NCBI RefSeq assembly: GCF_900111395.1
Contig: NZ_FOHV01000030.1
Coordinates: 1 to 34,321, forward strand
From: Thorsellia anophelis DSM 18579
Lineage (GTDB): Bacteria > Pseudomonadota > Gammaproteobacteria > Enterobacterales > Thorselliaceae
Reading direction: 5' to 3'
Length of the DNA stretch: 34,321 bases
A model generated the notes under the pieces. The model worked only from the letters and a program-made list of their open reading frames with translations, searched no databases and was not told the DNA's origin. Numbering within the stretch: the stretch's first letter is position 1; the number at the start of each line of letters is the position of its first letter. This document shows, piece after piece, positions 1 to 8,057 of this stretch. A program made the position numbers and the translations under genes.

Positions 1-225
1 TTTTAAATGATATAAAATAATTATTGTTAAGTTATTCATAGTTAAATATTTGCATTGCATTGTTTTTAAAGTAATTTAATTGTAAATATAGCCCTTTTAG
101 TGCGTAAGCATTTGAAGGGCTTTTTTTGTTTTAATGATTTTGGTATTTTAAGAAATCGTATAATTTATTATATTGTAAATTTAGAGTTTTTGGGTTATGC
201 TTGTTTTGTCAATAAAGGTGATGTA
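1..225. other. Left flank and probable left junction of the island
   Basis: No gene is seen in these bases. They are very AT-rich and hold one intrinsic terminator (90-128) and the ribosome binding site AAAGGTG (214-220) of the first recombinase gene. The terminator probably belongs to a host gene just left of the window. The true left end of the mobile island must lie in or just beyond this stretch, but I could not fix it. Confidence 0.5.
90..128 (+). terminator. Intrinsic terminator at left island edge
   Basis: Arms AGCCCTT (90-96) and AAGGGCT (115-121) pair perfectly around an 18-base loop and run into seven T. No gene in the window ends upstream, so it should serve a gene outside the left edge. 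A similar GCCCTT/AAGGGC terminator lies at 11126-11156, beyond the other end of the island. Confidence 0.6.
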
Positions 226-1407
226 ATGAAAATAGAGCTAGTCACACACAAAACGGGTGAACAAATACCAATGATGCTAGATACTTCTGGTATGCCTGTT
301 GTATTACCCAATGAGTTTATCCTTTCTAGGCGATCCCTTAGTACCAATACACTGGTTCGGAATTTGAGAGAACTGTCAGTGCTCTATCGTTGGCTGGACA
401 AATCAAATTGTGACCTATCTGCTAGATTACTGGCTCAAAACTCGTTCAACGAAGCGGAATTAAAAGGTAGTTTGGTCGAGGCGTTAAGAATCGACCAGGC
501 CAATGGGCATATAAGAGCAGTAGCGCCTAATACCTTTAATCAAAGGCTAACAACTATCCGACTATTTTTCAGTTGGTGCATGGACGTACTGACTAGTCAG
601 CTACCTCTATCTTCCTTGGATTATGAGCGTTTAAGGGAGAGAAAGTCATTTTTGCTAAAAACTCTTGATGGTAGCTTTATGTCTGCAACACCAGTCAAAA
701 AGAGTCTTCAAAAGGGGCTAAATGATGCTGAAGTTGATTTCTTGCTTGCGGTATTGCACCCCGATGCTAAGCAAGGGTTCGGAAGAGATTCTGCTGTAAA
801 GTTCAGAAATTATGTATCTGTTGGGCTGATGTTATTTTGTGGTTTAAGGCCAGGTGAGCTGCTTAGTCTCAGGGTGGAGGATGTCCAGGTTGGTCCGATT
901 TCGTCGATACAGGTTGAACGTAGGCCAGCGGACCCGCTTGATCTAAGGCGACCGAGGCCTCAAATAAAACGCAATGGCCGAGTCATTCCGGTTGAAAATA
1001 GGCTTCTTGAATTGGCTTTGAATGAGTATATTGTTACTTGGCGTGAAGTGCTTGAAAGTAAAAGCCAATACGAATCAGACTATTTAATCTTGAGTGATGA
1101 GGGGGCGCCTTTGTCGCAATCCTCAATTACACAGTTTTTTCAGTTGTTGCGATTGCAATACGCTGACCACCTTCCTGAAAACTTAACGGCCAAGTCTCTC
1201 AGGCATTCATTCTCATCACGGCTTGAGCGGGTATTGCGTGCTTCAGGAATGGATGAGCAGCGCAGGAGAGAAGCTTTAGCCTTGCTGCGTGGCGATAGTA
1301 GTTTGGACTCACAAGATATATACATAGCCCAAGAAGTGGAAGAGCAAGCAATCAAGTCACTGAAACGGTATCAGGCTGAAATAATGTCAGGGAAGAAGCT
1401 AGAGTGA
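226..1407 (+). CDS. Tyrosine recombinase, first of an integrase trio
   Basis: This is a 393-residue site-specific DNA recombinase of the phage-integrase fold. The N-terminal part (about 1-165) looks like a SAM-like core-binding domain and the C-terminal part (about 165-385) is the catalytic domain. Likely active residues are Arg208 in GLRPGEL, Lys248, Arg326-His327 in SLRHSF and nucleophile Tyr366 in DIYIAQ. The usual first His of the HxxR motif is Lys323. I chose the ATG at 226 because AAAGGTG precedes it and because an upstream GTG at 100 lies inside a terminator. Its stop overlaps the next gene by four bases, so the recombinases are translationally coupled and probably act together in island excision and integration. 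It could correspond to TnpA of Tn554, RitA or GmtY; I cannot choose between these without a search. Confidence 0.88.
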   Translation: MKIELVTHKTGEQIPMMLDTSGMPVVLPNEFILSRRSLSTNTLVRNLRELSVLYRWLDKSNCDLSARLLAQNSFNEAELKGSLVEALRIDQANGHIRAVAPNTFNQRLTTIRLFFSWCMDVLTSQLPLSSLDYERLRERKSFLLKTLDGSFMSATPVKKSLQKGLNDAEVDFLLAVLHPDAKQGFGRDSAVKFRNYVSVGLMLFCGLRPGELLSLRVEDVQVGPISSIQVERRPADPLDLRRPRPQIKRNGRVIPVENRLLELALNEYIVTWREVLESKSQYESDYLILSDEGAPLSQSSITQFFQLLRLQYADHLPENLTAKSLRHSFSSRLERVLRASGMDEQRRREALALLRGDSSLDSQDIYIAQEVEEQAIKSLKRYQAEIMSGKKLE

Positions 1408-2987
1408 ATATAAGATTATCGAAACCACAGGCTATCGAGCGGTATTGTCCTGAGATAGAAAAATTAATTACCCGTGAAGGAAAAGCAGTTGATATATCCG
1501 GTGATACTTGGAGATTGCCGTATTCTGTGAGGGATAATTCAACCCTGAATTTCACAAAGATAATCAATCCCGAAATCAGAGAAGCGCTCAAAGACCATGT
1601 TGCCGAACAACTTAAACGAATATCAACACATGCAGGCTATGTTGCATATCAGGATGTCTGGAGAGAGGTTCTGAGATATTGGGGGAGCCCTGCATCTAAA
1701 GTTGATTCAGAGTCGCATCTAATAGATCTATTTGAAACCGCTATTAATCGCGCTCGCTCACGAAAAAGGCTATGGGCAATGTACAGGCCCATACAGTGGT
1801 ACATCTGGAGCGCTGACAACAAGGCAGAATATGGTTTTTCGGAAACTTATGCGCAAGAACTTGAGGCATTAGAATTGCCTGGGAATCCGAAAGGTGAAGC
1901 TGTTCGGATGGAAGATCCCGAAAGTGGCCCTCTGCACAAGTCTCTTGAGCTACCTCTCTTAATCAATGCACTTAAATCAGATGATGGGCGAACATTAGAG
2001 CATTTGCAGCAGAGGGTTGTAGTTGCCCTTTCCATAGCATTTGGGCGAAACCCTGCTAACTTAACATTTCTCCGAGAGTCTGATTTTGAACGGCTGGCTC
2101 CCTTAGGTGATGACCCATGCTACATCATTCGCATGCCGAGAATTAAAAAACGATTTGTAAATCCAAGAGACGATCTTTTGGTTGAATATCTTGATCCACA
2201 TTTTGGTGCCATGATTGAGCAGTTGATAGAAATCAGTAAATTGGTGCCGCTGAGTTTTGCAAATAGAGCCTTTGTTATTCCAGAAAAGCGACCATTGCTA
2301 ATTAACAGAAATGGAAATAAAGCGGCCATTTTATCCAAAGATATTGATAACGTATTTAACCTGACGAGTAGCGATATATCACGTTTACTCAGTGCGTTCG
2401 TAAAACGCCACAATATTATCTCACCGCTCACTGGTGAGTTAATGTGCGTAACTCCGAGACGGTTGCGCTACACATTGGCGACAGGCTTGGCTGCTGAAGG
2501 GATCAGTAAGCGTGAGCTGGCGAGGATCCTTGATCACACAGATACCCAGCACGTGCATGTCTATTTTGAAATGGCTGGTAGAATTGTTGAACATCTAGAC
2601 AAAGCAACCGCGAAAGGCTTCTCGAAGTACCTCAATTTTTTCAACGGTAGGCTAATCGATAGTGATGAAGATGCTGTCAATGGTGAAAGAGGTGATAAGC
2701 ATCTAATATTTATCGATGAGCAAAACCCTACAGATCAAGCTGATATTGGTGTGTGTGGCGAATCCAGTGTTTGTCACCTTGATCCGCCCTACTCATGTTA
2801 TTTGTGTCCAAAATTTCAGCCTTATCGGCACGCTAATCACGAGCATGTTTTGGAATGTTTGCTGGCTGGACGCGAAGAGCGTTTGAAGAAGTACGATAAT
2901 GCGCGATTAGGCATACAGCTTGATGAGGTAATCGCAGCGGTAGCACAAGTAGCCAAACTATGTGAGGAAGGGGGGCGTAATGTCTGA
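1404..2987 (+). CDS. Tyrosine recombinase with C-terminal Cys cluster, second of trio
   Basis: A 527-residue recombinase that starts at a GTG inside the stop region of the previous gene. The catalytic domain spans about 180-400. Visible residues are Arg215 in GRNPANL, Lys near 248-249, Arg355 in RRLRYTLAT (the preceding His position is Arg352), His378/His383 and a likely nucleophile Tyr387 in HVHVYFE. After the catalytic domain comes a Cys/His cluster (Cys451, Cys457, Cys465, Cys468, His476, His479, Cys485) that looks able to bind zinc. Such a tail is not part of a minimal integrase and may mediate DNA or partner contact. Its end overlaps the third recombinase by eight bases. Confidence 0.85.
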   Translation: MNIRLSKPQAIERYCPEIEKLITREGKAVDISGDTWRLPYSVRDNSTLNFTKIINPEIREALKDHVAEQLKRISTHAGYVAYQDVWREVLRYWGSPASKVDSESHLIDLFETAINRARSRKRLWAMYRPIQWYIWSADNKAEYGFSETYAQELEALELPGNPKGEAVRMEDPESGPLHKSLELPLLINALKSDDGRTLEHLQQRVVVALSIAFGRNPANLTFLRESDFERLAPLGDDPCYIIRMPRIKKRFVNPRDDLLVEYLDPHFGAMIEQLIEISKLVPLSFANRAFVIPEKRPLLINRNGNKAAILSKDIDNVFNLTSSDISRLLSAFVKRHNIISPLTGELMCVTPRRLRYTLATGLAAEGISKRELARILDHTDTQHVHVYFEMAGRIVEHLDKATAKGFSKYLNFFNGRLIDSDEDAVNGERGDKHLIFIDEQNPTDQADIGVCGESSVCHLDPPYSCYLCPKFQPYRHANHEHVLECLLAGREERLKKYDNARLGIQLDEVIAAVAQVAKLCEEGGRNV

Positions 2988-4989
2988 TGGTCGCTCCAAC
3001 CGCAAGGCCAAGGTTATTCCTTTCGTTGATCGTCTTGAGCGTGACAGGAATGAAAACCTCAAATCTTTAGCCAGCAAAGCAAAGCTAATGAAGTTAGAAG
3101 GGTTTGAGTCTGTCGTTTGGGATGCCCCCGAGTGGCAAGTCGTTTCAGGCCGCCTAGTCAGGTTGACTGGTAAAAATACGAAATCAGCCTCTTTTAGTTT
3201 TTCGCTATCTCCGAAGCTGGATTCAGAGTCACTAGACGGTTGCTGGGAACTGGTTGCCAAAGCGTTATTTGTGCTCAGGTTCCACAGAAAGCATCAATCA
3301 GCACCGAATCAGCGTAATTTCATTACCGCTATTGGATATGTGTCATTTGCAGCTAAACAGCTAGGGCAGGATTTATTTAGGCTTACGCCTGAAGCACTGG
3401 ATAATGCGTCTGTTTTAATCTCAAAACACTACAGTGATACCACCGCCTACAATCTTCACAAGCATGTTGCAGAGTTTGCGGCACACTGTGATGCCAATGG
3501 TTTGTGCAGAGTTTTATTACAGTACAAATATGCAAAAATGAAGCGTCCAGCTGGCACTGGAGGAATAAATCATAAAAGGTTAGATGATCCTGAGGTTATG
3601 GAGACGAAGTCAGACAAACTGGTCGATCCCGCTGTATTTCGAGTCATTGGTGAACTGTACTTAAACGTTCCCAAAGATCATAAGTATCGTTTCTATATTC
3701 TGATCTTGACACTACTTGCTTCCACAGGAAGGCGGTTTAGTGAAATTTCACTATTACCCGCTCAGCAGCTGTCTTCTGATGACGAAGGTAACCGCTATAT
3801 CGAATACTTTCCGCGAAAGGCAAGTCGTGGTGACGTATTTACACCAAAACGAAGGCTTTACTTGCCGTCAGAGGTGGCCCCCATCGTTGGTGATGTACTC
3901 GTTGAGTTGGCGGAAATTACATTTAAAGCGCGTTTAACAGCAGAAGAAATGTATAAAGTAGGTGGTCCAGACCTAAGGTTTTTGGATAGTATACCTGAAG
4001 ATAAAAAGCTCTATGCAGCTGATTTGACTGAATTAGGAATCAGTCACACTGTTTTGGGCGCAACAGGTTGGCTCAGGAAACAAAAACTCGCGTGGCCAGA
4101 TCATAACACATTAACCAGGCAGGTAGCTAAGCCTGCAAATCCCATTTTTTACACTTACAAAAGTGGATTGATTGAATACTGTTTGCGTGATTTCTTTGAA
4201 GCATATTTATCTGCTTTCCATACAGACCAATTTGGTAAAGAATATTACCTAAAAGATCTTTTATTCATTCGTCCTCTTGGACTTTCCAGTGGAAGCTACG
4301 CTCATTGGCTGGCCACGAGTTGTAGCCAGTCCATGTTTACTACCTTCCTTCGCTATTTTGCACAACTTGCCGCCGAATACGCTTCAGAAAGTATCGAGGT
4401 GGATTTTACCAGTCATCATTTCCGTCACACGCTTAATACCCTGCTGGATGAGGGCGGGTTAAGCGACCTGCTACAAACCGAATGGTTTGGTCGTACTAAC
4501 CCAAAAGATACCAAAGCATACCAGCATACTTCTCGCGAAAAACGAGCGCTGATGCTCCGCGAAGACATCAAAAAAGGCTTGGTAAGTGGGCAGTTAGCTG
4601 AGCAAATCAAAGTTGTTCCGGTAGAAGTTCAGGATGCTATTCTGAAAGCGCGAATTCAGGCTGTACATGATGTTGGCACTGGAATCTGTATCCACAATTT
4701 CTCTCAAACACCCTGTGAACGTCATTTGCAATGTTCGGCAATCTGCAAAGACTACGTTTGGGTTAAAGACGATAAGGGACGTCTGGATGAGCAAAAGCGC
4801 CAGTATGCCCTTACTGCGCTTGCACGAAAAAATGCTGAAAAGCAAATGAGTAGCAACAAGCCGAAAAAAAGCGCTGATTGGCTAGCCCATAACGATAAAA
4901 AACTCAAAACATTGGCTACCCAACTGGCCGCAAACGGGGTTGAGCACTTTGATCCCGAACAATATCTAAAGGAGATAGAGCATGGTTAA
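2980..4989 (+). CDS. Large tyrosine recombinase with C-terminal Cys cluster, third of trio
   Basis: A 669-residue recombinase; the start ATG at 2980 has a strong GAGGAAGGGGGG upstream. The first 220 residues form a long N-terminal region with a probable core-binding domain. The catalytic domain covers about 225-525, with Arg252 in GRRFSEI, His479-x-x-Arg482-His483 in HHFRHT, Trp502 in EWFGR and nucleophile Tyr514 in KAYQH, a complete set. A Cys/His cluster follows (Cys570, His572, Cys579, His582, Cys585, Cys589), as in the second recombinase. Size and architecture recall TnpB of Tn554 (about 630 residues). Its stop overlaps the small downstream gene by eight bases, with AAAGGAGA positioned for that gene. 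Confidence 0.88.
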   Translation: MSDGRSNRKAKVIPFVDRLERDRNENLKSLASKAKLMKLEGFESVVWDAPEWQVVSGRLVRLTGKNTKSASFSFSLSPKLDSESLDGCWELVAKALFVLRFHRKHQSAPNQRNFITAIGYVSFAAKQLGQDLFRLTPEALDNASVLISKHYSDTTAYNLHKHVAEFAAHCDANGLCRVLLQYKYAKMKRPAGTGGINHKRLDDPEVMETKSDKLVDPAVFRVIGELYLNVPKDHKYRFYILILTLLASTGRRFSEISLLPAQQLSSDDEGNRYIEYFPRKASRGDVFTPKRRLYLPSEVAPIVGDVLVELAEITFKARLTAEEMYKVGGPDLRFLDSIPEDKKLYAADLTELGISHTVLGATGWLRKQKLAWPDHNTLTRQVAKPANPIFYTYKSGLIEYCLRDFFEAYLSAFHTDQFGKEYYLKDLLFIRPLGLSSGSYAHWLATSCSQSMFTTFLRYFAQLAAEYASESIEVDFTSHHFRHTLNTLLDEGGLSDLLQTEWFGRTNPKDTKAYQHTSREKRALMLREDIKKGLVSGQLAEQIKVVPVEVQDAILKARIQAVHDVGTGICIHNFSQTPCERHLQCSAICKDYVWVKDDKGRLDEQKRQYALTALARKNAEKQMSSNKPKKSADWLAHNDKKLKTLATQLAANGVEHFDPEQYLKEIEHG

Positions 4990-5458
4990 GCGCTTTAGAC
5001 GCATGTCTGATAGTGACATCAAAACAATTGTTGCTGATTTGGATCGCTGGGCACTGGGCGAGCTTGGATCAAAACTAACTTGGGCTGTGCTAGAAGAACG
5101 TTTTGGCTTTAGTCGCCAATCGCTTCAAGCTAAATCTGAGATTAAGGCTGCTTATAATAACGCTAAACGTGCTCTTTCAGGCGGGCTGGTAAAAACTAAA
5201 GAACTGGTAACTAAAGAGGCTGAAGAGCTTCAGGTCGAGGTAGAACGTCTCAAAGAGGAGCTAGAAGCTTTCAAGCGAAAGGAAGAGCAGTGGCTGCGTC
5301 GCTGGCAGCAAATCGCCTTTCATGTGCGGCAGAAAGGCTTACAGATGGCCAGTGTTGATAGGGCGCCGCCAGAAGGGGCAGTTCTACCCTCTAACACTGA
5401 ATCCGCTCAGATTCTCCGGCCGTTTGATAAAGAAATACCGCCATCAGGCAGAGTGTAA
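4982..5458 (+). CDS. Small coiled-coil accessory protein of the recombinase module
   Basis: A 158-residue protein translated from an ATG that overlaps the third recombinase. Residues about 25-70 look like a helix-turn-helix (LTWAVLEERFGFSRQSL), and residues about 75-118 are a strongly charged coiled coil rich in Glu, Lys and Leu heptads. The last 35 residues are Pro-rich and probably disordered. By position, size and coiled coil it resembles TnpC of Tn554 (the DUF6262-type accessory protein), which influences transposition orientation and efficiency; that equivalence is inferred from context. It does not look like the GmtX protein as I remember it. Confidence 0.72.
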   Translation: MVKRFRRMSDSDIKTIVADLDRWALGELGSKLTWAVLEERFGFSRQSLQAKSEIKAAYNNAKRALSGGLVKTKELVTKEAEELQVEVERLKEELEAFKRKEEQWLRRWQQIAFHVRQKGLQMASVDRAPPEGAVLPSNTESAQILRPFDKEIPPSGRV

Positions 5459-5547
5459 GTGATTGATATATAGTTTAATTAAGGTTGATGTATTTTCTAT
5501 ATAAATCAGTTAAATTGTCAAGTGCCTAGAATCGCACAGGCTGAAAA

Positions 5548-5802
5548 ATGAATAAAAACAAGATTTGCGAGCGAATCAAGCAGGTACTAGCGGATGCTCC
5601 TCGTAATCAATATACAGCTGAACTTTATCTGCAAATGATCAAATACGATAATGATCTGAGGAACATTACAGCAAAAGAGTTTTGTGAAGGGTGGTTGCGA
5701 AGCAGCTTCGGTGCGGAATTTAACAAAATGTGCAATCTGACTCGGTGTTTGAAAGCCGTAGGACTAAACCCTAAGCATCTATCACGACGTTTTAAACGTT
5801 GA
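5548..5802 (+). CDS. Hypothetical 84-residue protein
   Basis: I do not recognise this gene. It encodes a basic, helix-rich protein with many charged residues, no signal peptide and no membrane segment. Its C-terminus is strongly basic (HLSRRFKR), which suggests nucleic-acid binding. The start ATG has only a weak site upstream (AGGCTG). It sits 89 bases after the recombinase operon and 55 bases before the nuclease-helicase gene, on the same strand, so it may be the first gene of the cargo operon or an excision/regulatory protein. It is short enough that it could also be a non-functional reading frame. Confidence 0.5.
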   Translation: MNKNKICERIKQVLADAPRNQYTAELYLQMIKYDNDLRNITAKEFCEGWLRSSFGAEFNKMCNLTRCLKAVGLNPKHLSRRFKR

Positions 5803-5857
5803 CATTGAAATTGAATAATCTGATTAAACGATTTAAGCTGACTAAGAGGCTATTGAA

Positions 5858-8053
5858 ATGGTAAAAGACTTTAAAGATATTGACCAGTTAGCACCTGCAG
5901 ATTTCGAGATTTTTGTTAGGGACCTATTTCTTGCCTCCGGTTGGTCGGATGCTGAAATTACAAGAGTTGGAAGAGAATTTAAATACGGTGATGGTGGTGT
6001 GGATATCTTTGCTTACAAAGGAAAGAGAAGATTTGCTATCGAAGTTAAGCAACGGAATTTGAGCACTACAGTTGACGTAAAAGCCCTAAACCAAATTGTT
6101 ACAGGTGCTAAGTTAGCAAATGTGTCTAACAAGATATTGGTTACCAATTCATACTTCACCTCAGAAGTTAAAGCGCGAGCATTACGCTTAGGTGTAGAGC
6201 TTATTGATCGAGATGAGTTACAGAATCTTTGGGTAGTAAAACACTCAGAAATTGGTCGGGATATTAAACCAAGGAAGTACCAACAATATGTCATTGATGA
6301 AGCTTTGCACAAATATAATGCAGGAAAAAATAAGATTTTGATTGAAATGGCTACAGGTTTGGGGAAAACCTATACAGTAGCTCATCTAATAAAGAGGCTA
6401 ATCCATGAGTCATCTGAGCGACCACGGATTCTCTTTCTTGCTCATCAAGTGGAAATTTTGCTTCAGTCAGTTACTGCATTTAAAAATGTCTTAGGTATTG
6501 GGAATTACAGTTTCTCTGCCTGCTTTTCTGGAACGAAGCCAGAGGACACAGATTTTGTATTTGCATCATTCGATACGTTGTATGGCCAACTGGGGAGTCT
6601 ATGCAATAATTCATATGATTTTATCGTTGTCGATGAGGCGCACCATACGGCGGCAAGAACATATTCCGAAGTTGTCACCCTATTTAAGCCGAAACTGCTG
6701 GTTGGTTTAACCGCCACGCCATATCGAGCAGATAACAAAGATGTAATATCTTTTTTTGGTGGGGCAGATGGGCATATTGGTAAATTCGATTTGGTTTGGG
6801 CTTTAAAGCATAAGAAATTGGCATTTCCTAGATATCTCGTCCTTCTTGATGATCTTGATCAGGATAAAATTAATCAATTAGAAAGTGGGCTATCCATTTC
6901 TGATTTGGATAAAAAATTATTCTTGCATAAAAAAGATCAGGAAGTTGTTCGTATTGTTGAGAAAACTGTTGAAGAACAGGGGATACAGAGAGTAAAGGGA
7001 ATCGTATTCTGTAGAAACATCCGCCACATGTACCACCTTATAGGTTTTTTTCAGCTCGGATCTGCTACTCTTGTACATTCAAAAATGCAGGATCTGGAAA
7101 GAAGAGAAAATATTAGAAGTTTTAGGGAGGGAAATGTTAAGTATATATTGGTGTGTGACCTATTTAATGAGGGCATTGACATTCCAGAAACAAATCTACT
7201 TATTTTTATGCGGTATACGGGCTCCAGAACCATTTGGCTTCAACAGTTAGGGCGAGGATTAAGAAAAACACCCAATAAAGACTATGTCCATGTATTGGAT
7301 TTTGTAGGGTCTCTTGAGAGGCTTAACGAGGTGAAAGAGCTTTCTAGGTCTATCGATAGAATGCCTGTTGATAGAGAAAATCTAATTGATGATGCGGAGG
7401 AGCCGGAAGTAAATAGTGTCTTTCACGATATGGCACTGGATGTCAAATATAGTGAAGAAGCGGCGAAAGTCCTCAAATTGATCGAGAATATGAAGCTAGA
7501 ACTCAATAGTCGTGAATTGTTATTGGAAAAGCTGCGACGGTACAAAGAGATAAATGAGTCAATTCCAGATATTTCAAATATAGAGAATTGCCTAGAGGAC
7601 GTGGGCTTAGATCAGATAGCTACTCATTTTGGATCTTATTATGGCTATTTAACAGCCGCATTTGATGGTGATTTCGACAAACAGGAAATGATCTTAAGGA
7701 TGAAAAAATATATAAGTGGGTTTTATGAAGATTATAAACTGGAACCTAGTTTGAAAGCAATTGCAGTTCATTTTACTGTGAATCATCTAAATGAGTTTAC
7801 TGAGAAGGATATTAAAACACTGATTCCTGAAGCAAGTGAATTTATCCGCGAAGTTACGCCGAATGTCCCTACTAATTTAGGAGAAAACAGTTCAATTTCT
7901 GGCGCTCCATCTCCTTGCCCAATAATCGAAAAGTACAGAAATAATTTATTATCTCGTTTAGATGTGAAAAAGCTTTCTGACGCTGAAAGAGATGAGATTA
8001 TAAAGAAATACAGTTCTATTTCTGTGTTTTTGAAGAAATTAAAGAGTTATTAA
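5858..8053 (+). CDS. Mrr-type nuclease fused to superfamily 2 helicase
   Basis: A 731-residue fusion. Residues 10-125 form a Mrr-like restriction endonuclease domain with the catalytic pattern Asp49-x12-Glu62-x-Lys64 (GGVDI ... IEVKQ). Residues about 135-500 form a superfamily 2 DEAD/DEAH helicase core: Walker A ATGLGKT (165-171), DEAH (259-262), TATP (285-288), motif V NEGIDIPETN (437-446) and motif VI QQLGRGLRK (462-470). The remaining 230 residues are helical and of unknown fold. All nuclease and ATPase residues are intact, so it should be an active ATP-driven nuclease on DNA. Type I and III restriction enzymes carry similar helicases, but no methyltransferase or specificity subunit is nearby. 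The next gene starts four bases after its stop, which implies the two act together. A defence role is inferred from domains and island context. Confidence 0.85.
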   Translation: MVKDFKDIDQLAPADFEIFVRDLFLASGWSDAEITRVGREFKYGDGGVDIFAYKGKRRFAIEVKQRNLSTTVDVKALNQIVTGAKLANVSNKILVTNSYFTSEVKARALRLGVELIDRDELQNLWVVKHSEIGRDIKPRKYQQYVIDEALHKYNAGKNKILIEMATGLGKTYTVAHLIKRLIHESSERPRILFLAHQVEILLQSVTAFKNVLGIGNYSFSACFSGTKPEDTDFVFASFDTLYGQLGSLCNNSYDFIVVDEAHHTAARTYSEVVTLFKPKLLVGLTATPYRADNKDVISFFGGADGHIGKFDLVWALKHKKLAFPRYLVLLDDLDQDKINQLESGLSISDLDKKLFLHKKDQEVVRIVEKTVEEQGIQRVKGIVFCRNIRHMYHLIGFFQLGSATLVHSKMQDLERRENIRSFREGNVKYILVCDLFNEGIDIPETNLLIFMRYTGSRTIWLQQLGRGLRKTPNKDYVHVLDFVGSLERLNEVKELSRSIDRMPVDRENLIDDAEEPEVNSVFHDMALDVKYSEEAAKVLKLIENMKLELNSRELLLEKLRRYKEINESIPDISNIENCLEDVGLDQIATHFGSYYGYLTAAFDGDFDKQEMILRMKKYISGFYEDYKLEPSLKAIAVHFTVNHLNEFTEKDIKTLIPEASEFIREVTPNVPTNLGENSSISGAPSPCPIIEKYRNNLLSRLDVKKLSDAERDEIIKKYSSISVFLKKLKSY

Positions 8054-8057
8054 GAAA

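Noticed and set aside
100-225. An upstream GTG start that would add 42 residues to the first recombinase
   Set aside because: It lies inside a terminator, the added residues look non-coding and hydrophobic, and the ATG at 226 has a good ribosome site.
2120-2431. A 103-codon open frame opposite the second recombinase
   Set aside because: It is antisense to a coding region with intact catalytic motifs and has no independent support.
4982-5458. Assigning the small recombinase-module protein as GmtX and the island as a gamma-mobile-trio element
   Set aside because: The sequence does not resemble GmtX as I remember it, and three recombinases instead of two are present; only a search could settle it.
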